DNA from: Novosphingobium taihuense
GTDB taxonomy: Bacteria > Pseudomonadota > Alphaproteobacteria > Sphingomonadales > Sphingomonadaceae
DNA length: 64,000 nucleotides
NCBI RefSeq assembly: GCF_007830315.1
Contig: NZ_VLKJ01000004.1
Coordinates: 124,001 to 188,000 of the forward strand
Direction: 5' to 3'
Shown here: positions 54,538 through 63,286 of the stretch, piece after piece
How the letters are laid out: each line of letters opens with the position of its first letter
How positions within the stretch are numbered: position 1 is the stretch's first letter
Notes under the pieces: model-generated
Databases searched by the model: none
What the model was told of the DNA's origin: nothing
Seen by the model: only the letters and a program-made list of their open reading frames with translations
Translations under genes and position numbers: made by a program

Positions 54538-55104
54538 CTACTCGGCGGTTGCAGCCGGAGCCACCGGCTCGGACGCAGCCGTTGGTGCTGAACGGCGGCA
54601 GCGCGCCACCAGATCGCGCACCGCACCACCGCCCGAAACCTTGATCATCCCCGCGCCCGGCAGCGTGCCGGTGTAGGAGCCGCCGAGCACCTTGGTGCGA
54701 CTGTCATCGGCAGACATCGTGCCCTGCCAGACATAGCCGCGCTGCCCCGGCACGGAGGTCGCATCCACCGGCAGGCGCATGATCCCGTCGCTCCCCACCA
54801 GCGCAAACAGGGCCTGTGCGCCCACCGGCGCTGCGGCATGGCGGGTGACGGTGAGCACGCCTTCGCGGCAGGTGACGGACACCATCGGTCCCTCGCCCGG
54901 ATAGCCATAGCGTGCCGAAAGCCCGTCGGCCCCGGCTGCCCAAGAGGCCTGTGACGTGCCGTCCTGCACCCCGGGCAGCGCCTCGCCTTCAGGCATGGCC
55001 AGCCGCACGGCATTGTCCGGAGCCCCTTCGCGCGTGGGCATGGCCGGGGATTTGGAACACGCGGCGAGGGTGAGGGCGGCGGTTGCCACCAGAAGCTTCT
55101 TCAC
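54538..55104 (-). CDS. Putative lipoprotein of unknown function
   Basis: A 188-residue protein with a lipoprotein signal (lipobox LAAC, Cys16). The mature domain includes CREGVLTVTRHAAAPVGAQALFALVGSDGIMRLPVDA and GGSYTGTLPGAGMIKVSGGGAV, probably beta-rich; I do not recognise the family. It starts with GTG at 55104, inferred because the lipoprotein signal begins there. It ends just before the HhH gene's stop on the opposite strand, and is separated by 8 bases from the higA gene upstream. Confidence 0.7.
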   Translation of the reverse strand: MKKLLVATAALTLAACSKSPAMPTREGAPDNAVRLAMPEGEALPGVQDGTSQASWAAGADGLSARYGYPGEGPMVSVTCREGVLTVTRHAAAPVGAQALFALVGSDGIMRLPVDATSVPGQRGYVWQGTMSADDSRTKVLGGSYTGTLPGAGMIKVSGGGAVRDLVARCRRSAPTAASEPVAPAATAE

Positions 55105-55111
55105 GACTGTC

Positions 55112-55438
55112 TCAGGCAGCGCGAGGGACGATGTTGTCAAGATCGGACTGGAGCACCCGTTTGGCCTTACGCAGTTCGTACTGGTCCTGAAGTCGCAGGA
55201 AGAAGCCTTCGGACATCCGGAAATAGCGGGCGAGCCGCAGATCGAGTTCGCCGTCGATGCGCGCTGCACCGGAAAGCATCGCTTCGAGACGGCTCGCATC
55301 GATGCCGATGGCCGCGCCCAAGACTTGCGTATCGAGCCCGAGCGGTTCCATGAACTCAGACGCCAGCAATTCCCCGGCGTGCGGATTGTGCAGCCATTCC
55401 TCGTCAGTGGTAATCGGTGATTTCGACATCGTGGGCAT
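55112..55438 (-). CDS. higA: HigA-family antitoxin
   Basis: A 108-residue helix-turn-helix protein of the HigA/VapA group: HPGELLASEFMEPLGL-like opening (PHAGELLASEFMEPLGL), QVLGAAIGIDASRLEAMLSG, LDLRLARYFRMSEGFFLRLQDQYEL. It neutralises the toxin encoded just upstream and probably represses their shared promoter. The ATG at 55438 lies inside the toxin gene's end (overlap 35 bases). An ATG at 55429 is possible. Confidence 0.9.
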   Translation of the reverse strand: MPTMSKSPITTDEEWLHNPHAGELLASEFMEPLGLDTQVLGAAIGIDASRLEAMLSGAARIDGELDLRLARYFRMSEGFFLRLQDQYELRKAKRVLQSDLDNIVPRAA

Positions 55439-55685
55439 TTCCGTCTTTCCAGACGAAGCATATGCGCCATTGCTTGTTAATGGAAATGGAATGTTGTCCT
55501 GCGCGGTCGTCCTTCAGATCGTGAAGGCGGTTGCCGGGCGGGTTCCTCAGATCGTCCAACTCGGCTGCCGCATCGAGCATGGCCAGCTTTGCGAGGGCGC
55601 GGCTCTGGATCTCGGCAGGCAGTTTGCGGCTGCGCTGGCCGGACCAGAGGACCTCTGTTTCCTTGTTGGCGAAGCTGACGATCAT
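55404..55685 (-). CDS. higB: HigB/RelE-family mRNA-interferase toxin
   Basis: A 93-residue RelE-superfamily toxin with NRLHDLKDDRAGQHSISINKQWRICFVWKDGNAHDVEITDYH, the full C-terminal pattern of HigB. HigB cleaves mRNA within translating ribosomes. Toxin-before-antitoxin order with overlapping genes is typical of higBA. AAGGAA precedes the start by 8 bases. The upstream 130 bases are AT-rich and hold a TTGACC/TATTTT-like promoter. Confidence 0.92.
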   Translation of the reverse strand: MIVSFANKETEVLWSGQRSRKLPAEIQSRALAKLAMLDAAAELDDLRNPPGNRLHDLKDDRAGQHSISINKQWRICFVWKDGNAHDVEITDYH

Positions 55686-55816
55686 GGCTGCGGTTCCTTG
55701 GTGCAGCCTTCTAAAAATACATAATATGACTCAGGGTCAACTGCAAAAGACGGAGTCTTTTAAACGGCATTCCCATGCCGCCCTATGACTTCTCGACCGG
55801 CAAAATATTCGTGATT
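55686..55816 (-). promoter_or_regulatory. AT-rich higBA promoter region
   Basis: On the minus strand TTGACC (about 55737-55732) is followed by AT-rich sequence containing TATTATGTATTTT, a likely promoter and HigA operator (an ATAC...GTAT-like repeat). The remainder, next to the uvrB stop, holds no gene. Confidence 0.4.
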
Positions 55817-58006
55817 TTACTTCCCCCACTTCGTCTTTTGGCTCTTCCCGTACCGCGTCTTCCTCGTGCCCGGCTTGCCCTCGTTGCTCCGCCCGACGAT
55901 CGGCGCTTTCCGATCCCCTTCCGGCAGCCCCAATTCGGTCGCCTCCAGCTTCCTGATCTCGTCGCGCAACCGTCCGGCTTCCTCGAATTCCAGATCCGCC
56001 GCTGCCGCGCGCATCTTCTTTTCGAGGTCTTCGATGTAGGCGCGCAGGTTGTGGCCGACGAGGTTGTTGGCGCCGTCCGCGTCGATGTCGACCAGCACGC
56101 CGTCGCGGCTCGCCGTGTCCGCCACGATATCGTGGATGTTGCGCTTGATCGTCTGCGGGGTGATGCCGTGGAGGGCGTTGTATTCCTCCTGCTTGGCGCG
56201 GCGACGGTCGGTCTCCGCGATGGCGCGTTCCATCGATCCGGTCATGCGGTCGGCATAGAGGATCACGCGGCCATCCACGTTGCGCGCGGCGCGGCCGATG
56301 GTCTGGATCAGCGAGGTTTCGCTGCGCAGGAAGCCTTCCTTGTCCGCGTCCAGAATGCACACCAGCCCGCATTCGGGAATGTCGAGGCCCTCGCGCAGCA
56401 GGTTGATCCCAACCAGCACGTCATAGACGCCCAGTCGCAAGTCGCGGATCAGTTCGATGCGCTCCAGCGTCTCGACGTCCGAGTGCATGTAGCGCACGCG
56501 AAGGCCCGCTTCGTGCATGAACTCGGTGAGGTCTTCGGCCATGCGTTTGGTCAGCGTCGTCACGAGCGTGCGGTAGCCTTGCTGGGCAGTCAGCTTGCAC
56601 TCGTTGATGCAGTCCTGCACCTGATCCTCGACCGGGCGGATCAGCACCGGCGGGTCGATCAGTCCGGTCGGGCGAATGACCTGCTCGGCAAAGACACCGC
56701 CTGCCTGCTCCATTTCCCAAGAGGCGGGCGTGGCGGAGACCGCGATGGTCTGCGGCCGCATCGCGTCCCATTCGTTGAAGCGCAGCGGGCGGTTGTCGAT
56801 ACAGCTCGGCAGGCGGAAGCCGTATTCGGCCAGCGTCATCTTGCGGCGGTGGTCCCCGCGCGCCATCGCGCCGATCTGCGGCACGGTCTGGTGGCTTTCG
56901 TCAAGGAATAGCAGGCAGTTGTCGGGCAGGTACTCGAACAGCGTCGGCGGCGGTTCGCCCGGAAGACGACCCGTCAGGAAGCGGCTGTAATTCTCGATCC
57001 CCGCGCACGATCCGGTGGCGGCGATCATTTCCAGATCGAAGTTGGTACGCTGCTCCAGCCGCTGGGCCTCCAGCAGCTTGCCTTCCTCGACCAGCTCCTT
57101 GAGCCGCTCGGTCAGCTCGAAGCGGATCGCCTGCGCCGCCTGCTGCATCGTCGGCCCAGGCGTCACGTAGTGCGAGTTGGCATAGACACGCACGTTGTTC
57201 AGTTTCGCGCCGCTCTTGCCGGTCAGCGGGTCGAACTCGACGATCTCCTCCACCTCGTCGCCGAAGAAGCTTATCCGCCAGGCGGTATCGTCATAATGCG
57301 AGGGGAAGATTTCGAGATTGTCTCCGCGCACCCGGAAGTTGCCGCGCCCGAAGCCTGCGTCGTTGCGCTTGTACTGCAGCGCCACCAGCTTGCGGATAAT
57401 CTCGCCGCTGTCCACGCTCTGCCCGACCTTGAGGTCGAAGATCATTGCCGAATAGGTCTCGACCGAGCCGATGCCGTAGATGCACGAGACTGAGGCGACG
57501 ATGATCACGTCGTCGCGTTCGAGCAACGACCGCGTGGCCGAATGTCGCATCCGGTCGATCGCCTCGTTGGTCGAGCTCTCCTTCTCGATGTAGGTGTCAG
57601 ACCGGGGGACGTAGGCCTCAGGCTGGTAATAGTCGTAGTACGAGACGAAGTACTCCACCGCGTTCTCGGGAAAGAAGCTCTTCATCTCGCCATAGAGCTG
57701 CGCGGCAAGGATCTTGTTGGGCGCAAGGATCAGGGCAGGGCGCTGGAGTTCCTCGATCACCTTGGCCATGGTGAAGGTCTTGCCCGAACCGGTTACGCCG
57801 AGCAGCACCTGCGTCTGGTCGCCATCGCGGGCCGCCGCCACCAGATCGGCAATCGCAGTTGGCTGGTCGCCCGCAGGCTGATATTCGGAGACGACCTTGA
57901 ACGGCCTGCCGCCCTCGATCTTGTCGGGGCGGGCGGGGCGGTGGGGCACGAACGTGCCGGAAGTGTCGGGCTCTTCGAGTCCCCTGCGGATAACGAGTTC
58001 GGCCAT
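55817..58006 (-). CDS. uvrB: Excinuclease ABC subunit B
   Basis: UvrB is the damage-verifying helicase-like subunit of nucleotide excision repair. The 729-residue protein has Walker [10 protein letters not shown] (70-78), the beta-hairpin region [26 protein letters not shown]-type motif [14 protein letters not shown], helicase motif [11 protein letters not shown], and a C-terminal UVR domain ([19 protein letters not shown]) followed by a basic tail. Length is normal for alphaproteobacteria. It is divergent from the DUF3617 gene. Confidence 0.97.
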   Translation of the reverse strand: MAELVIRRGLEEPDTSGTFVPHRPARPDKIEGGRPFKVVSEYQPAGDQPTAIADLVAAARDGDQTQVLLGVTGSGKTFTMAKVIEELQRPALILAPNKILAAQLYGEMKSFFPENAVEYFVSYYDYYQPEAYVPRSDTYIEKESSTNEAIDRMRHSATRSLLERDDVIIVASVSCIYGIGSVETYSAMIFDLKVGQSVDSGEIIRKLVALQYKRNDAGFGRGNFRVRGDNLEIFPSHYDDTAWRISFFGDEVEEIVEFDPLTGKSGAKLNNVRVYANSHYVTPGPTMQQAAQAIRFELTERLKELVEEGKLLEAQRLEQRTNFDLEMIAATGSCAGIENYSRFLTGRLPGEPPPTLFEYLPDNCLLFLDESHQTVPQIGAMARGDHRRKMTLAEYGFRLPSCIDNRPLRFNEWDAMRPQTIAVSATPASWEMEQAGGVFAEQVIRPTGLIDPPVLIRPVEDQVQDCINECKLTAQQGYRTLVTTLTKRMAEDLTEFMHEAGLRVRYMHSDVETLERIELIRDLRLGVYDVLVGINLLREGLDIPECGLVCILDADKEGFLRSETSLIQTIGRAARNVDGRVILYADRMTGSMERAIAETDRRRAKQEEYNALHGITPQTIKRNIHDIVADTASRDGVLVDIDADGANNLVGHNLRAYIEDLEKKMRAAAADLEFEEAGRLRDEIRKLEATELGLPEGDRKAPIVGRSNEGKPGTRKTRYGKSQKTKWGK

Positions 58007-58126
58007 GGCGGGGATATGGGGAACAAACCGCGTCCGCGCAACCGGGCGAGAGCGGTGATATGGCGCACTGGCGCTTTTGGTCCGGGGTGTTAGCCTCTTG
58101 CGCAGGAACGAGAGAGGATGACGCCC

Positions 58127-58669
58127 ATGCGCGCTGCAACTGCCCTGATACCGCTGCTGCTGCTTGCAGGCTGTGGTGACGACGCGACAGTCGAGAAGAA
58201 GAACGCGAGCACCGCCGAGGTCGCCAAGTCGGTGGCCGATGCCGGCATGAAGCTAAATCCCGGTCGCTGGGAATTGACCATGCAGTTCAAGAAGTTCGAC
58301 GTTGAAGGCATGCCGCCCGAAGCCAAGGCTGCGATGCAGGAAATGCTCGGCCAGACCAAGACATTCGCCTCATGCCTGACCAAGGAGGAGGCGGAGAAGC
58401 CGGACGGCAAGTTCTTCGGCCAGCAGGGTGAGGACTGCAAGTACGACTCTTTCACCATGGGCAATGGCAAGATCGATGCGACCATGACTTGCAAGGGTAC
58501 TGGCGACGACGCAGGCAATTCGGCCAAGATGACGCTGGCGGGCACCTACAGCCCGGACACCTACGATATGACCATGGACATGGTCGGCACTGCCCCCAAC
58601 GGCAAGAACATGGTCATGCAGATGGGCCTGAGTTCAAAGCACAAGGGCGAGTGCAAGGGGGATGAGTAG
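58127..58669 (+). CDS. DUF3617 family lipoprotein
   Basis: A 180-residue protein with a lipoprotein signal (lipobox LAGC, Cys16). The mature domain has [27 protein letters not shown] and [23 protein letters not shown], matching DUF3617, a sphingomonad-rich family of unknown function with paired cysteines. The ATG at 58127 has GAGAGG 9 bases upstream; an ATG at 58118 is too close to it. Confidence 0.85.
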   Translation: MRAATALIPLLLLAGCGDDATVEKKNASTAEVAKSVADAGMKLNPGRWELTMQFKKFDVEGMPPEAKAAMQEMLGQTKTFASCLTKEEAEKPDGKFFGQQGEDCKYDSFTMGNGKIDATMTCKGTGDDAGNSAKMTLAGTYSPDTYDMTMDMVGTAPNGKNMVMQMGLSSKHKGECKGDE

Positions 58670-58821
58670 GGGTAACCGGCTTGCCTGAGGGGTGCTCTGC
58701 TCACCCACCTCCCGTCATCCCGGGCCTGATGGCGCATTCAAAGTCACTTTTTTTGACGCGAATTTGAAACAATCGCCAAATGCTGGCGTTCATCGGCGGT
58801 TAGGCCGATAGGGCGCAGGCA

Positions 58822-59622
58822 ATGGCGATGATCTTGAATCAACCGGAACAGGCAAGCGGATTCGCGCAGGCAACTGCGCGGCTGGCGCAGCTGCGCGAGG
58901 AGATCGCGCGGCGCGGGGCGCTGGCGTTTCAGCCGCGTCCTGCTGACGTGCGCGGGCCGAAGTGGCAGGCGCTGCTGGGCGAATTGCGCACGCCGGTCGA
59001 GCATTGGCAGGCCTCGCGCCAGATGCAGGTTTCAGACGAGCCCGCTTCCTCATCCCGGGCCGTGATGCTTCTCCCCGGCTTCGGCACGCACCCTGTGCGG
59101 ATGAAGCCTTTGCGGCTCGCGCTCGAGGCGGCAGGCCATCGGGTCAGCGACTGGGGTCTGGGATTCAACTTCGGGCCGACAGAAGATCGCTTCGAACGCC
59201 TGTGCGAACGTGTCGTGACCATGGCACGAAGGGAAGGTGAGTCACTGGTGCTCGTCGGCTGGAGCCTCGGCGGAATCTTCGCGCGCGAGGTGGCCAAGGC
59301 CCATCCTGAAGCCGTGCGGCTGGTCGTCACCATGGGCACGCCCTTCTCCGGAGACCGCCGCGCCAACAACGCCTGGCGTGCCTACCAGCTTATCGCCGGG
59401 CACTCGGTCGATGAACCGCCGATCGGGCAGGACATGTCAGCCAAGCCGCCGGTGCCGACCGTAGCGCTCTGGAGCGCGCGCGACGGCATCGTCTCCCCCC
59501 GCTCCTCCTGCGGCCGCAAGGGCGAGCGAGACTTAGCAATTCCAATGCGTTGCACGCATCTGGGCTTCGCCGCACATCCCGACGTGGCGGCGATGTTGAA
59601 GCGGTTGGTTGCGGGGTACTAA
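58822..59622 (+). CDS. Alpha/beta hydrolase
   Basis: A 266-residue alpha/beta-hydrolase-fold enzyme. The nucleophile elbow is GWSLGG (Ser148) and the oxyanion region LLPGFGTHPVRM. The acid residue is likely in LWSARDGIVSP and the catalytic His in CTHLGFAAHPDV. An additional helical N-terminal segment of about 75 residues precedes the core. It is probably a cytoplasmic esterase or lipase; substrate unknown. Its stop overlaps the convergent oxidoreductase gene by 4 bases. Confidence 0.85.
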   Translation: MAMILNQPEQASGFAQATARLAQLREEIARRGALAFQPRPADVRGPKWQALLGELRTPVEHWQASRQMQVSDEPASSSRAVMLLPGFGTHPVRMKPLRLALEAAGHRVSDWGLGFNFGPTEDRFERLCERVVTMARREGESLVLVGWSLGGIFAREVAKAHPEAVRLVVTMGTPFSGDRRANNAWRAYQLIAGHSVDEPPIGQDMSAKPPVPTVALWSARDGIVSPRSSCGRKGERDLAIPMRCTHLGFAAHPDVAAMLKRLVAGY

Positions 59623-61673
59623 GCCACCTCCACCTCCACTGCGATCCCGCTCAGCGCCGCGTTGCCCGATAGCGGGTCGACTTCGTTCAGGGTTATGTCG
59701 TTGACGCTGACGCCGGGTTTGCCCAGCGCGTTGGCCATGGCGACGCCGGGGAGGGCGTGGCCCCAGCCGTGGGGGATGGAGACGGTGCCGGGCATCATGT
59801 CGTCCGTCACCTCGGCGGAAAGGCTTATTTCTCCGGCACTTGAGCGGACCTTGACGGTGGCGCCATCAGCGATGCCGCGCTGTTCTGCGTCGGTCGGATT
59901 GATCATCACCGTGCAGCGGTCGGGGCCCTTGATGAGGCGGCGACTGTTGGCGAGCCACGAGTTGTTGGTGCGCAGATGGCGCCTTCCGATCAGTCTCAGG
60001 CCCTCGGAAACCTCGCTGTTGGGGACTTCCAACTCTTCGAGGCAAACCATGAACTCTGGTATGGCACAGGGCACACTCTTCGAGGCAGAGCGCAGGCGGG
60101 CGGGCAACTGGCCGACAGGCGGCGGACCCAGATCGATGCCCGAGGGCACGGCTTCGACCTCTTGGAGTGTGAGGCCGTAGGGACCGGCTTGGAGAAGTCC
60201 GTCAAGCGCCTCGCGCGGGGTGGGGGCCTGCACCGGTTCTCCACTGATCGCATGGGCGAGCCCGCGCAAGATCTCCCAGTCATGGAGCGAACCTTCGGCC
60301 TGCGGCAGCGTCGGCGGCGAATAGACCGCGATGGTGCGTGCGGCCATGGGCAGGAGGAAGAGGCCGTAGTGATCGCGTTCCAGCGGGCCTGCAGGCGGCA
60401 GGATGTAGTGCGCGTGGGCGCTGGTGGCGTTGCGGTAGATGTCGATCGAGACCATCAGGTCCAGCGATTCCAAGGCCTTGGCCAGGCGTGCGCCGTTGGG
60501 GGTGGACAGGACAGGATTGCCGGCGACGACGAACAGCGCCTTGATCTGGCCCTGGCCCGGTGTCTCGATTTCCTCTGCCATGGCGGCGGCAGGAAATTCG
60601 CCGAGGACAGAGCGGTGGCCCGATACGCGTGAGCTGTACTTGCCGATCGAGCCGGGAGGAAGGGCGTTTACGGTATCGACCGCAGGCAGGCCGAAGACCC
60701 AGCCGCCTTCGCGGTCCAGCTGGCCGGATGCGATGTTTATCAAGGAGATAAGCCAGGCATTCAGCGTACCATTGGCCTGGGTTGCTGTTCCCATCCGTCC
60801 ATAGAGAGCGGCAGGTCCTGCGGCGAAGCGGTCGGCCAGGCGCTCGATCTCTGCGAGGGGAACGGCGCTTGCCTGCGCGCAGGCTTCGCTATCGAAGCGC
60901 TCAAGCAGGGCGGCGACTTCATCAAGGCCGGTGACGAAGTCCTGCACCGGGCGGTGCGGCTTGCGCGCCATGACCGCTTTCAGCAACGCAACGAGGAAGA
61001 AGACGTCGCTTGCCGGGCGGATGAACAGGTGGCGGTCGGCGATCTTGGCGGTTTCGGTGCGGCGCGGGTCGATGACGACGAGTTCGCCGCCGCGCGCGCG
61101 CAGGTCCTTCATGCGGTTGCGGAAATCAGGGACGGTCCAGAGCGATCCGTTCGATGCCATCGGATTGCCGCCGAGGATGACGAGCGTCTGCGTGCGATCC
61201 GCATCGGGAATCGGGAACATGCTGGCGTGGCCCCAGAGCCGCAGGTTTGCGACATGGTTCGGCATCTGGTCGACGGTGCTGGCGGAAAACTTGGTCCGGG
61301 TGCGCAGCGCCTTCTCGAGGAAGCCTGCGTTGAGCGCGTTGCCATAAGAGTGCGCGTTGGGGTTGCCGATGTAGACGGCCGAACTGTCAGGATCGCGCGC
61401 GAGGATGGCGCGGACCTTCTCTCCGATCTCGGCAAAGGCCTGTTCGAAGCTGATTTCCTGCCAGTCCGATCCAACGCGCTTCAAGGGTTTGCGCAAGCGG
61501 TCCGGGTCTTCCTGCAAGTCCTGAAGCGCGGTGCCTTTGGGGCAAATATGCCCGCGTGACAAAGGGTTATCCGCATCGCCCTTGATCGAGAGAATCCGGG
61601 TTCCCTCGACTTCGACCAGCACGCCGCAGTTGGCTTCGCAGATATGGCAGGTGCGCTTGCGAACTTGTGGCAT
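59619..61673 (-). CDS. Stand-alone molybdopterin oxidoreductase
   Basis: A 684-residue bis-MGD enzyme of the DMSO-reductase family. The N-terminal [4Fe-4S] ligands are Cys9, Cys12, Cys16 and Cys44 (CHICEANC ... HICPKG). The metal-ligand position in the loop SASTVDQMPN appears to be Asp135, where related enzymes have Cys, Sec or Ser, though this needs structure to confirm. The C-terminal molydopterin-dinucleotide-binding domain (about 555-684) is complete. No electron-transfer or maturation partners are encoded next to it. There is no Tat signal, so it is probably cytoplasmic. Confidence 0.87.
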   Translation of the reverse strand: MPQVRKRTCHICEANCGVLVEVEGTRILSIKGDADNPLSRGHICPKGTALQDLQEDPDRLRKPLKRVGSDWQEISFEQAFAEIGEKVRAILARDPDSSAVYIGNPNAHSYGNALNAGFLEKALRTRTKFSASTVDQMPNHVANLRLWGHASMFPIPDADRTQTLVILGGNPMASNGSLWTVPDFRNRMKDLRARGGELVVIDPRRTETAKIADRHLFIRPASDVFFLVALLKAVMARKPHRPVQDFVTGLDEVAALLERFDSEACAQASAVPLAEIERLADRFAAGPAALYGRMGTATQANGTLNAWLISLINIASGQLDREGGWVFGLPAVDTVNALPPGSIGKYSSRVSGHRSVLGEFPAAAMAEEIETPGQGQIKALFVVAGNPVLSTPNGARLAKALESLDLMVSIDIYRNATSAHAHYILPPAGPLERDHYGLFLLPMAARTIAVYSPPTLPQAEGSLHDWEILRGLAHAISGEPVQAPTPREALDGLLQAGPYGLTLQEVEAVPSGIDLGPPPVGQLPARLRSASKSVPCAIPEFMVCLEELEVPNSEVSEGLRLIGRRHLRTNNSWLANSRRLIKGPDRCTVMINPTDAEQRGIADGATVKVRSSAGEISLSAEVTDDMMPGTVSIPHGWGHALPGVAMANALGKPGVSVNDITLNEVDPLSGNAALSGIAVEVEVA

Positions 61674-61721
61674 CGCGGTTCTCCGGAAATTTAGTTGAGC
61701 GATTAATTCTCATCCCGGACG

Positions 61722-61753
61722 CAATCAGGCAAGGAAAATTGCTTGCCTGATTG
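61722..61753. promoter_or_regulatory. Perfect 12-bp inverted repeat between two divergent genes
   Basis: CAATCAGGCAAG-gaaaattg-CTTGCCTGATTG lies in the 179-base gap between the molybdopterin oxidoreductase and the ATP-grasp gene, 49 bases from the former and about 100 from the latter. Either a strong operator or an mRNA hairpin. Confidence 0.5.
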
Positions 61754-61852
61754 TGGCAGTCAAAGCGGTGCAACTTTATTTCGCAGTGCAGCATTGGCGC
61801 GCTTGGCAAAGGCGATTCGTTGTGCAAGCTTGGGTGCAGACGGGATGTGCCT

Positions 61853-63286
61853 ATGAAAACAACATCGCCCTCGTCCTACGACGAGATGCTCAACGCCGAT
61901 GGCTCGGTGCGGCCTGCTTACGCGGGATACTGCCAGTGGTACGACCAGCAGCCGCCGGACCTGCTGCGGCGCAAGGGCAGCGAAGCCGAAGCCTTTTTCC
62001 GCCGCACCGGCATCACTTTCAATGTCTATGGCAACGAGGACGCCGAAGAGCGGCTCATTCCCTTCGACATGGTGCCGCGGATCATCACCGCGCAGCAATG
62101 GCGCAAGCTTTCCCGTGGTATCGAGCAGCGGGTTCGGGCGCTAAATGCGTTTCTTCACGATCTCTATCACCGGCAGGAAATCGTCCGGTCGGGCCGTCTT
62201 CCGGCGCGGCTGCTAAAGAACAACGTGGCGTTCCTGCCCGAGATGGTCGGTTTCACGCCGCCGGGCGGGGTCTATACGCATATCGTCGGCATCGACCTTG
62301 TCCGCACGGGCGAGGACGATTTCATGGTGCTGGAGGACAATGCCCGCACGCCGTCCGGTGTCTCCTACATGCTGGAGAACCGCGAGACGATGATGGCAAT
62401 GTTCCCGGAACTGTTCACCAGGGTTCGGGTACGCGAGGTTTCGGACTATCCGCGCCGTCTTGCCCGCAGCCTTGCCGCCTGTGCGCCGCCGGCCTGCGAT
62501 GGCAAGAAGCCGGTCGTCGCGGTACTGACGCCGGGGATCTACAATTCGGCCTATTTCGAGCATGCGTTCCTTGCCGACCAGATGGGCGCGGAACTGGTCG
62601 AGGGCAGCGACCTGCGTGTGGAGAACGGGCGCATCGCGATGCGCACCACGCGCGGCTACCAGCCGATCGACGTGCTTTATCGCCGGGTGGATGACGAATA
62701 TCTCGACCCGTTGACGTTCAATCCCAACAGCGTGCTGGGCGTATCGGGGATCATGGACGTCTATCGCGCGGGCGGGATCACTATCGCCAACGCGCCGGGC
62801 ACGGGCATATGCGACGACAAGGCGATCTATTCGTTCATGCCCGAGATCGTCGAGTTCTATACTGGCGAGAAGCCGATCCTGCAGAACGTGCCGACGTGGC
62901 GCTGTGCCGAGCCGGATTCGCTTAAGTACGTGCTCGACAATCTGGCCGAGCTGGTGGTCAAGGAAGTGCACGGGTCGGGCGGCTACGGCATGCTGATCGG
63001 GCCGACCTCTTCGCGCAAGGAACTGGCCGCGTTCGAGGCCAAGCTGCGGGCGAAGCCCGAAAACTACATCGCGCAGCCCACGCTCTCGCTCTCGACCGTG
63101 CCGATCCTGACCAAGGCAGGACTTGCGCCGCGCCACGTGGACTTGCGTCCGTTCGTGCTGGTGAGCCCCAACGGGATCGACATCACGCCCGGCGGATTGA
63201 CTCGCGTGGCGCTGAAGAAGGGGTCGCTGGTGGTCAACTCGTCGCAGGGCGGCGGGACCAAGGACAGCTGGGTACTGGACGACTGA
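61853..63286 (+). CDS. Circularly permuted ATP-grasp protein (DUF404/DUF407)
   Basis: A 477-residue protein of the circularly permuted ATP-grasp family. Motifs include YDEMLNADGSVRPAYAGY, RIITAQQWRKLSRGIEQR, DLVRTGEDDFMVLEDNARTPSGVSYMLENR, and GSGGYGMLIGP in the nucleotide-binding part. It probably forms a peptide or amide bond; the family is typically encoded with an alpha-E protein, as here, and often with a transglutaminase. The start at 61853 follows GACGGGATG. Substrate not known. The next gene overlaps its stop (TGATG). Confidence 0.88.
   Translation: MKTTSPSSYDEMLNADGSVRPAYAGYCQWYDQQPPDLLRRKGSEAEAFFRRTGITFNVYGNEDAEERLIPFDMVPRIITAQQWRKLSRGIEQRVRALNAFLHDLYHRQEIVRSGRLPARLLKNNVAFLPEMVGFTPPGGVYTHIVGIDLVRTGEDDFMVLEDNARTPSGVSYMLENRETMMAMFPELFTRVRVREVSDYPRRLARSLAACAPPACDGKKPVVAVLTPGIYNSAYFEHAFLADQMGAELVEGSDLRVENGRIAMRTTRGYQPIDVLYRRVDDEYLDPLTFNPNSVLGVSGIMDVYRAGGITIANAPGTGICDDKAIYSFMPEIVEFYTGEKPILQNVPTWRCAEPDSLKYVLDNLAELVVKEVHGSGGYGMLIGPTSSRKELAAFEAKLRAKPENYIAQPTLSLSTVPILTKAGLAPRHVDLRPFVLVSPNGIDITPGGLTRVALKKGSLVVNSSQGGGTKDSWVLDD

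Noticed and set aside
58713..58726. Fourth REP-type element after the DUF3617 gene
   Set aside because: Only one half (CGTCATCCCGGGCC) is present without a matching arm, so it was not called as a repeat, though it may be a decayed copy.
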